From Phycisphaerae bacterium (GTDB lineage Bacteria > Planctomycetota > Phycisphaerae > Phycisphaerales > SM1A02), in contig PBAY01000010.1 in NCBI GenBank assembly GCA_002717655.1, positions 1-38,072 on the forward strand: a stretch of DNA of 38,072 nt, given 5' to 3'. The notes beneath the pieces are model-generated. The model was not told where the DNA came from. It was given only the letters and a program-made list of their open reading frames with translations, and searched no databases. Made by a program: the position numbers and the translations under genes. This document shows, one piece after another, positions 23,203 to 32,221 of the stretch; position 1 is the stretch's first letter, and each line of letters opens with the position of its first letter.

Positions 23203-24642
23203 TCAGGGGCTGCCGGCAGAACCGTCATGCGGCAAGTCCATCAACCACTGGACACTCTCAGGCAGGACATCGATGACAATCGTCAGATGACCGGTGCCAT
23301 CAGGGCGGCGAGGCGTAACTGGTGCACCCGCTGCGCTGGCCGCTTCGGCAGAGGACTCGATCATGTCACCAGACACGATGAAATCACGTTCGGCAGCGTA
23401 GGCCAGTACCGGCGGAAACTCCGTCTTCTTTGGAAAGGGCGCCCCACCAGCAATGGCGACGATCCCATCGATCATCTCCGGTCTGGCCGAAGCCAGTCCC
23501 ATGGCGGTCATCCCTCCAAGCGAATGTCCCAGAAGATAGATCCGATCCTGATCAATGGCATACCTGCTGCTCAAGACGCTGACCAGCGTCTCCAATGGCT
23601 CCATGGAAGACGCCATCACATACGTTGATGGGGAGACGACGATGAAACCATACCTGTCGGCAAGTTCTGCAATCGCACCATCTCCACAACCATCCATGAA
23701 GAAATGCTCATTCCCCCCCGCACCATGCAAGGCGATCAACAAGGGCACCGGTCTGCCCTGTTCAATCACCTTCTCAGGCACATAGAGCCGTACTGGCATT
23801 CGGGTTGAACCCGATGTGACTTCGTACCAGATGTCTCCAGCTCGATTCACATAGGGATCCTCTCCCCGGGCGATCACGTCCAGTTCCTCAGTCAGCTCAG
23901 CCCGCAACTGGTTGCGATCAAGCACATGACCTGTGATATCCATGGGTGGGAGACGATCGATCAAGCGGGCGGCTCGACTTCGAAACACCTCATGTGCCTC
24001 ACTGGTGTCGATGGCCTTGAGTGCACTGAGCAATTGCGTCCGCGAGACGGAGAACGGCTCAGCCGTCCGTTCCCATCGACCCTGTGGCACCACGGTGCCA
24101 TCAGCCAGACGCAACGAGACGTCCATCGTGGCTTTTGGCGGCAAAGACGCCAAGTGTGACTCGTCCAACTCAATCGAACATCCCTCCTGACCGGGAATGA
24201 TCCGCAGTGCGACTTCATGTGGCTCACCTGTGGTTGGACTCAGAACAAGCGTCATGGAAAGAGGTTCAGCCAATGAAGGAGGCTCGTAACGCCAGTGGGC
24301 TTTGAGCGATGGACCATCCTGTGTGTCCTGCAGCTTGATCAGCAGCGCCGCCGCAATTCGATGGACTTCCTCTTTCCTCTCCTGCAAGGCCATCTCGAGA
24401 GAGAGACCATCCATGAGACGAGCTACTCCCCCGATGTCATTGCGGAAGAACAACATGGTCACGTCATCCAGCCGCCGTGACAGGTCTCGGCGTTCCTCAA
24501 GTTCCAGATCTCTGCCCGCCATCGACTGATCCAGCCAGGACCACGATCGGACCAGATCCGGCATGGCGATGCGGGGCTTCCCGACCGGGATCTCCGTCGG
24601 GCTCATCAGGACCGCGAAACACAGCATGAGTGAAGTGAACAT
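23203..24642 (-). CDS. Secreted alpha/beta-hydrolase, PHB-depolymerase/feruloyl-esterase-like
   Basis: This 479-residue exported protein (signal segment MFTSLMLCFAVLM) carries a mostly helical and beta N-terminal region of about 265 residues that I do not recognise. An alpha/beta-hydrolase domain follows: LLIALHGAGGNEHFF near 301-315, the nucleophile Ser374 in LGHSLGG, Asp420 in AERDFIVSG and His452 in GTGHLTI. It resembles poly-hydroxybutyrate depolymerase or feruloyl-esterase-type enzymes. I chose ATG 24642 because the upstream codon at 24717 would run into the divergent multicopper oxidase gene. The 53-nt space between the two genes must hold both promoters. The amidotransferase gene follows without a real gap. 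Confidence 0.85.
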   Translation of the reverse strand: MFTSLMLCFAVLMSPTEIPVGKPRIAMPDLVRSWSWLDQSMAGRDLELEERRDLSRRLDDVTMLFFRNDIGGVARLMDGLSLEMALQERKEEVHRIAAALLIKLQDTQDGPSLKAHWRYEPPSLAEPLSMTLVLSPTTGEPHEVALRIIPGQEGCSIELDESHLASLPPKATMDVSLRLADGTVVPQGRWERTAEPFSVSRTQLLSALKAIDTSEAHEVFRSRAARLIDRLPPMDITGHVLDRNQLRAELTEELDVIARGEDPYVNRAGDIWYEVTSGSTRMPVRLYVPEKVIEQGRPVPLLIALHGAGGNEHFFMDGCGDGAIAELADRYGFIVVSPSTYVMASSMEPLETLVSVLSSRYAIDQDRIYLLGHSLGGMTAMGLASARPEMIDGIVAIAGGAPFPKKTEFPPVLAYAAERDFIVSGDMIESSAEAASAAGAPVTPRRPDGTGHLTIVIDVLPESVQWLMDLPHDGSAGSP

Positions 24643-24695
24643 GATGCTCAGACTACCGTCCCTGTAGACTGCAGGCATGAACAGGAGCCTCAAGA

Positions 24696-26210
24696 ATGCC
24701 CCATGACTCGGGATCACCGTCTCGTCGCGGAATCATTGCCGCAGCATCCGCTCTGCCGCTGGGTGCCTCCGCCCTTGCCGCAACGGCAATGAGAAAGACT
24801 CAACCTGAATCTAGCCAGACCAGCCCCCCATCACAGGCTGAGCCGGATTACGTGCTGAACATCGAAAACAAGAACATCAACCCACTGGAAAGTCCAGATG
24901 GCAATCCCTACCCCGCGGTACTTGCCAATGGTGAACTCCCCGGAACCGAAATGCGGTTCAAGGAAGGCGAGAACTTCAGGGTGCTGGTGAACAACAGACT
25001 GCTAGAGCCGACGACGGTTCATTGGCACGGCATGCTGGTGCCGAATCTGCAGGATGGCGTACCGGAACTCACGCAGGCCCCCATCGAACCGGGCAACTCG
25101 ATCTTCTACGAATACCCGCTGCGACAAAACGGGACCTACTGGTATCACTCGCATGTCGGACTTCAGGAACAGCAGGGACTGGCCGGTCCCCTGATCGTCG
25201 AACCACGAGTCGAGCGGCATCCGGTCGATCATGACTTCGTGATCTTTCTTCAAGACTGGATCAACACCTCACCCTACGACATGATTCCCGAGATCCGCAA
25301 TGGCGTACCGATGCCCGGCCAGACGGCGGGCGACTTCTGGTCGAAGAATCAGGTCAACACGCTCGGGGGCAAGCCCTGGGAAGTCGATGTCTACCCCGCC
25401 GGGATGCTCATGAACGGACAGCCGGGACGCAAAGGACCGACCTTCAACGTCAAGAAGGGAGATCGCGTTCGGTTGCGCTTCATCGATGGTGCCACCTCGA
25501 CGTTCTACCGCGTACAGGTGGCGGGTCACCAGATGACCGTGATCGCCACGGACAGTCAGCCGTGCGTTCCCGTCAAGGTCGACAACTTCATCTTCGGTCC
25601 GGGCGAACGATACGACGTCCTCGTCGATATCACCGAGGATGGCGCCTGGGAAATCGAGGCGGCAGGCATGGGAACCCCCCACTCGGCCATCGGCACGATC
25701 AGGACCTCGTTCAACAAGAAGATGGCGCAGCCCAACCAGACCTTCGGCAAGAAGCTGCTCACCTATGACATGCTTCGCTCTCCCTATCCGACGACGCTCC
25801 CTGACGGGCCAGTGAAGACCTTCACATTGGATCTGGGTGGAGACATGATGAACTACCTCTGGTCAATGGGAGGTGAGTACTACAAGGAAGCCTATGTTCC
25901 GAATCCCGACGCGCTGCCGCTTGAAATCGAGTACGGCGATCGAGTCCGGGTGATCATGCCCAACAAGACCAAGATGGCACACCCGATGCATCTGCATGGT
26001 CATTTCTATCGAGTTGTTCCAGCCGGGACCGACTGGGACACGCCGAATCTCCCTATGAAGGACACCGTGATTTCAAACCCGGGAGAGACCACTCGATTCG
26101 AATTCACGGCTGACAACCCGGGCAACTGGTTCTTCCACTGCCACAATCTGTATCACCTCGCTGCAGGCATGGCACGGGAATTCCGTTACACCGTTTCGGA
26201 AGGCGTCTGA
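24696..26210 (+). CDS. Tat-exported multicopper oxidase (laccase/CopA-like)
   Basis: This 504-residue three-domain blue copper oxidase oxidises phenols, metals or other reductants while reducing O2 to water. The Tat signal is SRRGIIAAASALPLGASALA (residues 9-28). All copper motifs are intact: HWHG (His109, His111), YHSH (His151, His153), HPMHLHGH (429-436), and HCHNLYHLAAGM with the type 1 ligands Cys482 and His487 and axial Met492. Length is normal for the laccase/CopA group; the Met-rich segment of copper-resistance CopA is absent, so a phenol or organic substrate is plausible. AGGAG at 24683-24687, 8 nt before the ATG, fixes the start. The dioxygenase gene begins 7 nt after its stop, so the two are one transcript. 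Confidence 0.93.
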   Translation: MPHDSGSPSRRGIIAAASALPLGASALAATAMRKTQPESSQTSPPSQAEPDYVLNIENKNINPLESPDGNPYPAVLANGELPGTEMRFKEGENFRVLVNNRLLEPTTVHWHGMLVPNLQDGVPELTQAPIEPGNSIFYEYPLRQNGTYWYHSHVGLQEQQGLAGPLIVEPRVERHPVDHDFVIFLQDWINTSPYDMIPEIRNGVPMPGQTAGDFWSKNQVNTLGGKPWEVDVYPAGMLMNGQPGRKGPTFNVKKGDRVRLRFIDGATSTFYRVQVAGHQMTVIATDSQPCVPVKVDNFIFGPGERYDVLVDITEDGAWEIEAAGMGTPHSAIGTIRTSFNKKMAQPNQTFGKKLLTYDMLRSPYPTTLPDGPVKTFTLDLGGDMMNYLWSMGGEYYKEAYVPNPDALPLEIEYGDRVRVIMPNKTKMAHPMHLHGHFYRVVPAGTDWDTPNLPMKDTVISNPGETTRFEFTADNPGNWFFHCHNLYHLAAGMAREFRYTVSEGV

Positions 26211-26217
26211 ATCTTCC

Positions 26218-27330
26218 ATGAATGAGGAAGCTGTTCTTCATCATCATGACGTGGATACCATCCGAGGCTTTCTGCCTGCCACGGATCCTCCCTCCAACCT
26301 GCCATCGGCCTACGAGCCCTGGCAGAACGCGGCTGGGATCTTCATGCAGGATCCAGCACAGGCCCGCTCCATCATCGAGGAACTGCCTGAACTGGATGCG
26401 GAACCACTGTTGAACAACCCTTCCACGGCTGACGCCTGCATGCTCCTGCTTTCACTTCTTGGCAGTGGGTATGTCCATGCAGAGGAATCACCTGCCTCAA
26501 AACTTCCAGCATGCATCAGTCGGCCCTGGCACAGCGTAGCTTCAACGCTGGGACGACCCATGATCATCTCTCATGCCTCGATCGTCCTGAACAACTGGTC
26601 GATCAAGTCCGGGGGAGATCTTGAACGACCCGAAACACTGGAAACCCTTGTTCGATTTGCAGGGGGTCGTGATGAAGACTGGTTCTATCTGGTCACCGTT
26701 TCCATCGAGGCCGTCGGCGCACGAATCCTGCCGCTGATGACCCGCACCAGACTCGCCCTTGAACATGGTGACCACAAGCTGGTGCCCCAGTGCCTTGAAG
26801 AACTGACTGCAACAGTCGAGGCCATCCGTGCACTGCTGAATCGGATGGAAGAACAGTGCCGTCCACGGATCTTCTATGACCATGTCCGACCCTATCTCTC
26901 AGGATGGCCGGAGTCAGGTGTTGTCTATGAAGGTATAAGCGAAGCGCCACAACGACTCTTCGGAGGCAGCGCCGCTCAGAGTTCACTGCTCCAGTCGATC
27001 GACGCCGCCATGGGCATCACGCATGAGGACAGCCGCAGTCGCCCCTTTCTTCAGGCGATGCGGGACTACATGCCCCCACCTCACCGCGAGTTCATTCACT
27101 GGCTCGAGTCAGGCCCCACCCTGCAGCACGGAGCCACCCTGGCTGGAGCTTCTGCTCGATACGATGAAGCCATCGATTCACTTGATCTGTTTCGTCGTGA
27201 CCACATGGCGATCACGGCCCGCTACATCACCCTGCAAGGCGATCAACAGGCTGAGGGAACCGGTGGAACCGAATACGGAACCTTCCTTCGTGTCACGCGC
27301 AAGGAAACCACGGATCAACGGCTGGACTAG
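26218..27330 (+). CDS. Indoleamine 2,3-dioxygenase family heme protein
   Basis: This 370-residue member of the indoleamine 2,3-dioxygenase family inserts O2 into the indole ring of tryptophan to give N-formylkynurenine. Several blocks align with animal and fungal enzymes: LLSLLGSGYVHAE (77-89), RPYLSGW (224-230, with the substrate-binding Arg224), VYEGI...FGGSAAQSS (236-256), MRDYMPPPHR (281-290), the proximal heme His329 in FRRDHMAITARYI, and the GTGGT loop (347-351). It has no signal peptide, so it is cytoplasmic. Bacterial members are uncommon, and some (PrnB-like) act on tryptophan-derived substrates in secondary metabolism. No kynurenine formamidase or kynureninase is nearby. Its stop codon shares the palindrome CTAG with the stop of the converging sulfatase gene. 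Confidence 0.9.
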   Translation: MNEEAVLHHHDVDTIRGFLPATDPPSNLPSAYEPWQNAAGIFMQDPAQARSIIEELPELDAEPLLNNPSTADACMLLLSLLGSGYVHAEESPASKLPACISRPWHSVASTLGRPMIISHASIVLNNWSIKSGGDLERPETLETLVRFAGGRDEDWFYLVTVSIEAVGARILPLMTRTRLALEHGDHKLVPQCLEELTATVEAIRALLNRMEEQCRPRIFYDHVRPYLSGWPESGVVYEGISEAPQRLFGGSAAQSSLLQSIDAAMGITHEDSRSRPFLQAMRDYMPPPHREFIHWLESGPTLQHGATLAGASARYDEAIDSLDLFRRDHMAITARYITLQGDQQAEGTGGTEYGTFLRVTRKETTDQRLD

Positions 27331-28871
27331 CCTTCATCAGCCGGCATGGCTTCCGGCACCAGGTAGTGCAGCCGGAGTCGATCAAGTTCAGCCCGCAGAC
27401 GTGACTCGATTTCCCGATACTCCACACCACCGGCGAGATTCTCGACCTCATCAGGATCATGCTGCAGGTCATAGAGTTCCCATGCATCCAGTTCGGGGAA
27501 GTACATCAGCTTCCAGCGATCGGTGCGAACACCATAGTGCGGCTGAACCGCGTGGATGCCCTTCTCGAAGTATTCGTAGTAGATCGATTCACGCCAGTCC
27601 TCGGGAGCTTCACCCTTGAGCAAGGGAACCAGACTGGCGCCCTGCATGCTTTCAGGAGCAGATACGCCAGCTGCTTCAAGAAACGTCTGGGCGACATCGA
27701 GGTTCTGTACGAGATGGCTGTCTCGGCTTCCGGGCTTGACCGTTCCCGGCCAACGAACGATGAACGGACTGCGCAGGGCAGGCTCATACATGAACCGCTT
27801 GTCATACCAGCCGTGTTCCCCGAGGAAGAACCCCTGATCAGAGGTGTAGATCACGATCGTGTTGTCGACCTGATCATTGTCTTCCAGCCACTGCATCAAG
27901 CGTCCGACATTGTCGTCCACCGAAGCGATGCAGCGGAGATAGTCCTTGATGTAACGCTGATACTTCCAGCGATGCAGATCATCACCTGAAAGTTCCGCTT
28001 CCCGATAGGCTTCGTTGCGTGGCCCGTAGGCAGCCTCCCAGGCGGCCCGTTGTTCAGGAGACAGGCGTGCAAGGATGTTGTCCATCCATCGATCAGGGCC
28101 CTGTCGCTCGGCATCAGGATCCAAAGGTGGGACCTTGAGGTCGTAGTACTCGTACATGTGCCGATCGATCGTCATCTCCTGTTCCAAAGCTGCTCGACTT
28201 CGACCTTCCCAGTCATCGAACAAGGTCGATGGTTCAGGAATCAGCGTGCCGTCATAACGCGTGAGATGATCCGGCCCGGGCATCCATCCACGATGCGGCG
28301 CCTTGTTCTGGGACATCAACAGAAAAGGCTTGTCACGATCCCAGTCCTCATCAAGCCATTTGATCGACTTGTCGACCGTGAGATCCGTGACATAACCAGG
28401 CTCACGTACCTTGCCTTCAGGCGTGAGGAAGTCGGGTGCGTAGTAATGCCCCTGCCCAGGCAGAACCTCCCAATGATCGAACCCGACCGGATCATCCTTG
28501 AGATGCCACTTGCCGATGATCGCGGTGTTGTACCCCGCAGCCTGCAGCAATCGGGGGAACGTCTCCTTGGACTGGTCAAGTCGACCGCCATTGTCCCGTA
28601 CCCCATTGAGATGTGAATGAAGTCCGGTCAGAACCACGGCACGAGCCGGCGCACAGATGCCATTCGTGCAGAAAGCGTTCTCGAAGACCATGCCTTCACT
28701 GGCCAGTCGGTCAAGATGCGGTGTTTCATTGATCCTAGAGCCATAGGCACCGACAGCAGCAGCGGAATGATCATCGCTGTAGATCAGCAGGATGTTGGGG
28801 CGTTGCGGCTCCTGCCCGAAGGCCATTACGGTCAAGACCATGGTCATCAGAAACATGCGGACGCTCCTCAC
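27327..28871 (-). CDS. Exported Cys-type sulfatase (S1 family)
   Basis: This 514-residue type I sulfatase is likely an endo- or exo-acting carbohydrate sulfatase. It has an N-terminal signal segment (MFLMTMVLTVMAFG), the metal-binding Asp pair in LIYSDDH (33-34), the formylglycine motif Cys73-Ala-Pro-Ala-Arg77, the SDQGFFLGEHGWYDK metal/substrate block near 335-350, and a C-terminal DUF4976-type segment (DRWKLMYFPELDAWELYDL). Maturation needs a formylglycine-generating enzyme not found in the window. The start is GTG 28871 (4-nt GTGA overlap with the DUF6807 stop) or ATG 28856. It is the last gene of a four-gene operon, so desulfation belongs to the same catabolic task as the oxidoreductase and epimerase. 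Confidence 0.92.
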   Translation of the reverse strand: MRSVRMFLMTMVLTVMAFGQEPQRPNILLIYSDDHSAAAVGAYGSRINETPHLDRLASEGMVFENAFCTNGICAPARAVVLTGLHSHLNGVRDNGGRLDQSKETFPRLLQAAGYNTAIIGKWHLKDDPVGFDHWEVLPGQGHYYAPDFLTPEGKVREPGYVTDLTVDKSIKWLDEDWDRDKPFLLMSQNKAPHRGWMPGPDHLTRYDGTLIPEPSTLFDDWEGRSRAALEQEMTIDRHMYEYYDLKVPPLDPDAERQGPDRWMDNILARLSPEQRAAWEAAYGPRNEAYREAELSGDDLHRWKYQRYIKDYLRCIASVDDNVGRLMQWLEDNDQVDNTIVIYTSDQGFFLGEHGWYDKRFMYEPALRSPFIVRWPGTVKPGSRDSHLVQNLDVAQTFLEAAGVSAPESMQGASLVPLLKGEAPEDWRESIYYEYFEKGIHAVQPHYGVRTDRWKLMYFPELDAWELYDLQHDPDEVENLAGGVEYREIESRLRAELDRLRLHYLVPEAMPADEG

Positions 28872-29785
28872 TGATCCTGCTCAGTCTTCAACCACTGATC
28901 CCAATGACGTTCCAGATCGGCGACATCGACTTCTTCATCAAGTATCAACACACGATATCGAAAACGAATGGGCACGCCATCAAGTGCAAGCATGGACCCA
29001 CTTGGCGCGTCCTGTCCCTCGAAATCCTGACGTCCGAAGGGATTCGCGGCAAACAGACCGTACGACCTGGCATGCCACCAGGTCGGATGATTGGGATTCC
29101 CGGGATGATCAAACATGGCGATCGTGACGGGAGAACCTTCGAGCATTCCGGAGGAGGCGACCCAACGAGCACGAGTCCCCCAGACTTGTCCGTCCTTCAA
29201 TCCATCGCTGCTCAGATAGCTTCCATGTGCCAGATTGCCATCCAGCCGCAAGGGAGGCGCCAGTCGCATGGCCATGGTCCCCTCCTTGGTATCTCCCAAT
29301 CTCAATGGACTCTCACGTGAAACGAGTTCAATATCCAGATCAATGATCCTCGATTCATCGTCTCCTCCGAAATCCACCTGCCGATGCTCGGTACACACGA
29401 CCTGATCCTGATCATCAACCCACTCGTTGGCGATCAGCAGCGAATCCTGATGCTGATCCATGGAAACAAGCTGAATGCGATTTCCTTCTCCATGCCAGAA
29501 GTCCAGGCCATTCACGTCTCCATGTGCGAACCACAGCGACACATGATGCGGATGATCACTGGACTCATCCGGATGAGGATTCATGGGGTAGCCACGAGTG
29601 ACTTCTCGACCATCAGCCGTCATCACTGGATAGAAATAAGGCCTTGCACCTTCGTTGTGATAGACCGTGAATGGTCGATGATCAACCAGAACCGTTGCCG
29701 TCAGGCCATCATCCGTGATGTCGACGGGCGCCTGTGATCGACAACCGACCATACCCACGAGAACCAGGCTCAGCAGCAGTCTCAT
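28868..29785 (-). CDS. DUF6807 (PmoA-like) lipoprotein
   Basis: This 305-residue protein belongs to the DUF6807 family, often labelled PmoA in annotations although unrelated to methane monooxygenase. A lipoprotein signal is clear: LVGMVGC with the lipidated Cys15. The His-rich block HPDESSDHPHHVSLWFAHGD (near 71-90) is the conserved centre, possibly a metal or substrate site, and the C-terminal YRVLILDEE is also typical. The fold is probably a beta-sandwich resembling galactose-mutarotase-type domains. In planctomycetes and verrucomicrobia the family is repeatedly found with Gfo/Idh oxidoreductases and sugar isomerases, as here. It overlaps both neighbours by 4 nt. The biochemical role is unknown; carbohydrate processing on the membrane surface is inferred. 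Confidence 0.88.
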   Translation of the reverse strand: MRLLLSLVLVGMVGCRSQAPVDITDDGLTATVLVDHRPFTVYHNEGARPYFYPVMTADGREVTRGYPMNPHPDESSDHPHHVSLWFAHGDVNGLDFWHGEGNRIQLVSMDQHQDSLLIANEWVDDQDQVVCTEHRQVDFGGDDESRIIDLDIELVSRESPLRLGDTKEGTMAMRLAPPLRLDGNLAHGSYLSSDGLKDGQVWGTRARWVASSGMLEGSPVTIAMFDHPGNPNHPTWWHARSYGLFAANPFGRQDFEGQDAPSGSMLALDGVPIRFRYRVLILDEEVDVADLERHWDQWLKTEQDQ

Positions 29786-30675
29786 TCTTTCTGCTCCGTC
29801 GGCACGACGACCGAGTGCTTGTGTTTCAGGAAGAGGTCTCGTTGCTCACGGAAGGCCTCCGCACGCTTGACCGGCAGGTCGCCTCTTGCCTCCAGCAACA
29901 TCCATCCGTTCCAGTTGGATTCATGCAGAAGTCTGAAAAGTTCCTTGTATGGATAGGCGTGACGACTCAGGTGCCGGACATGCAGCGTCTCTCCAAAGCG
30001 AGGACGAACCATGTTGAAGTTGGACTTGAGACCCTTCCCGCGAAGATCAGCCTCATTACAGTTCCAGCAGACGGCTACTGAGGGATGATCCGCAACAGCC
30101 ATGATGTCACGAATGACTTCAGGCGAGGCACACGATCCATGAATCTCGACACGTATCTGCTGTCCCAGATCAGCAGCACGTGGACCAAGTTCCTTCAGGC
30201 TCGAACCAATCTGCTCGATAGTCTGCTCACGGGGAACCCCCTCATGGAATGAATCCGGTTTGACCTTGACCCCTGATCCCCCCGTGTCGTGGCTCAACTG
30301 CAGGAACTCGATGATCTTCGCCTTGGCAGCGGCCAGACGAGTTGCCTCCGGCCAGCAGAGCCGCTCATCACTGCCAAGTCCCACCAGTTCGATACCACTG
30401 TCGGCAAACAGGGTCTTGACTCGAGCTCGCGCTTCAGCATCCAGTGTCGGCTCGACACCATGAGCATGAGTCGTGCGTAGTTCAACACCACCAAGCCCCC
30501 CCTCGCGACAGGTGCTGAGCAAGGTCTTCAGATCCAGATCCTGTCCCCAGAGATAGGTGACCAGACCGAGACGCATCTCAGGATCAATCGAGAGCGCCTG
30601 AATTTCCGATGCCCAGGCGCCGGCCAGGACCATCCCTGCCGTTGTTGCCATGAACGCTCGACGATCAGGATTCAC
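29782..30675 (-). CDS. Tat-exported sugar phosphate isomerase/epimerase-like TIM barrel
   Basis: This 297-residue member of the xylose-isomerase-like TIM-barrel (AP endonuclease 2) superfamily would isomerise or epimerise a sugar or keto-sugar using a divalent metal. Acidic and His residues in the usual positions include VELRTTH (60s), VKVKPDSFHEG, RVEIHGSC, VCWNCNEAD, HVRHLSRH and LLEARGD. A Tat-like leader is visible (RRAFMATTAGMVLAGAWA), so it acts outside the cytoplasm together with the Gfo/Idh protein. The start codon is GTG at 30675, forming a GTGA overlap with the upstream stop. The stop overlaps the DUF6807 ATG. Epimerases of this type are known to convert 3-keto-glucose and related sugars, which fits the operon. 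Confidence 0.88.
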   Translation of the reverse strand: MNPDRRAFMATTAGMVLAGAWASEIQALSIDPEMRLGLVTYLWGQDLDLKTLLSTCREGGLGGVELRTTHAHGVEPTLDAEARARVKTLFADSGIELVGLGSDERLCWPEATRLAAAKAKIIEFLQLSHDTGGSGVKVKPDSFHEGVPREQTIEQIGSSLKELGPRAADLGQQIRVEIHGSCASPEVIRDIMAVADHPSVAVCWNCNEADLRGKGLKSNFNMVRPRFGETLHVRHLSRHAYPYKELFRLLHESNWNGWMLLEARGDLPVKRAEAFREQRDLFLKHKHSVVVPTEQKE

Positions 30676-32156
30676 TGAAGCAACTCATGCGTAAAGGGGC
30701 CTCGTGCCTCGCGCCTGGCCTGCTGGTTGGCAGCCGCGGAACTGAACTGTTCCGTATCCGGATCAATCTCCAACCAGGGACCGATGGTGAGTGATGGCTG
30801 ATCCAGATCGATCTCATTTGCTTCAAGATGACGGATCATGCGTTCGATTGAATCACGACCGAATTCATGGTCTCCAACTTCAGCTAGCAGTTCTGAAGCC
30901 GTACCCTTCTGGCCCAATTGATAGGACACATTGCCGGCATGACACAGGCCGGCGGAAACACGGCCTTCGTCGATCTCCGCCGTGAGATCCCCCGCTTCAC
31001 GGGTACGCACGGCATCGATGAAATCCGCAAAGTGATTGCTGCTTCCGGTGAATCGCATGATTTCCTGACCTGAAGGATCCAGAACAAGTGCTGAACTTGA
31101 TCCATGCCTGGTCACGACATCGCCACCCTCACAATGAAGAATGGCCGTGATGCCCGAGCCAAGGAACTGATCCATGCGCCACTTGTCCTTCTGCTCGGCT
31201 GCATTCAGGGGCAGACCACGCACTTCGAAGATCAGCGGTACATCCGGATAGTCCAGAACGACGACCTGAGTATTGGGCGTATTGCCATCATCCTCATAGC
31301 CCAACCGGCCACCAGCACTGAAGACCTTTGGAGGAAGCTGGCGCTTGCCGAGCATCCATCTGGCGATATCCATCTGGTGGACACCCTGATTACCGAGATC
31401 TCCGTTGCCGGTATCGAAATCCCAGTGCCAGTCGTAGTGCAGATTCCGACGAGACAGCGGCTTCATCGGAGCAGGTCCGACCCAGAGGTCATAGTCGATG
31501 TGATCAGGAACAACCTGTGGCTCAGTCACCTTGCCAATGCTGCGACGGGGCTTGTAACAGATTCCGCGAGCAGCCTTGATGGCGCCCAGATTTCCATTTC
31601 GAGCCCACTCGATCGCGGCGACATTCGCGCCGCAGGAACGGTATTGCGTTCCGGTCTGCACGATTCTTCCATGACGACGTGCCGCTTCGACCATCGCACG
31701 TCCTTCAAGAAGGTTGTGGCAGACCGGCTTTTCGACATACACATCCTTACCCGCATCGCAAGCCCAGATGGTCTGCAGCGCATGCCAATGATTGGGAGTG
31801 GCCAGCGCAACCGCATGAATGTCATCACGCTCCAGCAGTCTGCGAAAGTCAATCTCGGTGTCTACTTCGCGGTCGTAACGCTCATTGAAATCAGCTGCTC
31901 GATCAGTCAGGATCATCTGATCCACGTCGCACAACGCGACGACCTCCACTCCATCCAGCTGCTGCAACGCGTTGTAGTGATTGCGACCTCGACCACGGAG
32001 ACCAACCACGGCAACACGAACCTCGTCTGATCGATCAGGAACCAGACCTGCGGATGTTCCCTGAGCTGCTGCAACAGGAACAACCGGCCCGACCATGGCC
32101 AGAGCCGAGGTCGAGGCCACCATTCGGTTGAAGTTTCGACGTGTCTGATCGGCCAT
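30672..32156 (-). CDS. Tat-exported Gfo/Idh/MocA family oxidoreductase
   Basis: This 494-residue exported Gfo/Idh/MocA oxidoreductase has a Tat leader (TRRNFNRMVASTSALAMVG, then Ala/Val-rich to AAAQG) and a Rossmann fold with GLRGRG (52-57). The conserved EKP is at 142-144, and GDLGNQGVHQMDIARW (252-267) contains the catalytic His260 and Asp263. The tightly bound NAD(P) of glycoside-oxidising relatives lets them cycle sugar oxidation in the periplasm. The start is ATG 32156; an open frame to 32276 would overlap the divergent permease gene. It is the first gene of a four-gene operon linked by 4-nt overlaps. The likely role is oxidation of a sugar or glycoside hydroxyl, perhaps to a 3-keto-glycoside; the substrate is unproven. 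Confidence 0.92.
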   Translation of the reverse strand: MADQTRRNFNRMVASTSALAMVGPVVPVAAAQGTSAGLVPDRSDEVRVAVVGLRGRGRNHYNALQQLDGVEVVALCDVDQMILTDRAADFNERYDREVDTEIDFRRLLERDDIHAVALATPNHWHALQTIWACDAGKDVYVEKPVCHNLLEGRAMVEAARRHGRIVQTGTQYRSCGANVAAIEWARNGNLGAIKAARGICYKPRRSIGKVTEPQVVPDHIDYDLWVGPAPMKPLSRRNLHYDWHWDFDTGNGDLGNQGVHQMDIARWMLGKRQLPPKVFSAGGRLGYEDDGNTPNTQVVVLDYPDVPLIFEVRGLPLNAAEQKDKWRMDQFLGSGITAILHCEGGDVVTRHGSSSALVLDPSGQEIMRFTGSSNHFADFIDAVRTREAGDLTAEIDEGRVSAGLCHAGNVSYQLGQKGTASELLAEVGDHEFGRDSIERMIRHLEANEIDLDQPSLTIGPWLEIDPDTEQFSSAAANQQARREARGPFTHELLQ

Positions 32157-32221
32157 AGTCCGAGGATACCCCGAAACCGTGACTTCAGTAGCATGGTGTT
32201 GTTCGCTGGCCAGGAGTACGC

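Noticed and set aside
31104..32030. A 308-codon plus-strand frame
   Set aside because: It is antisense to the Gfo/Idh gene, has no recognisable motif, and the opposite strand carries a full conserved protein.
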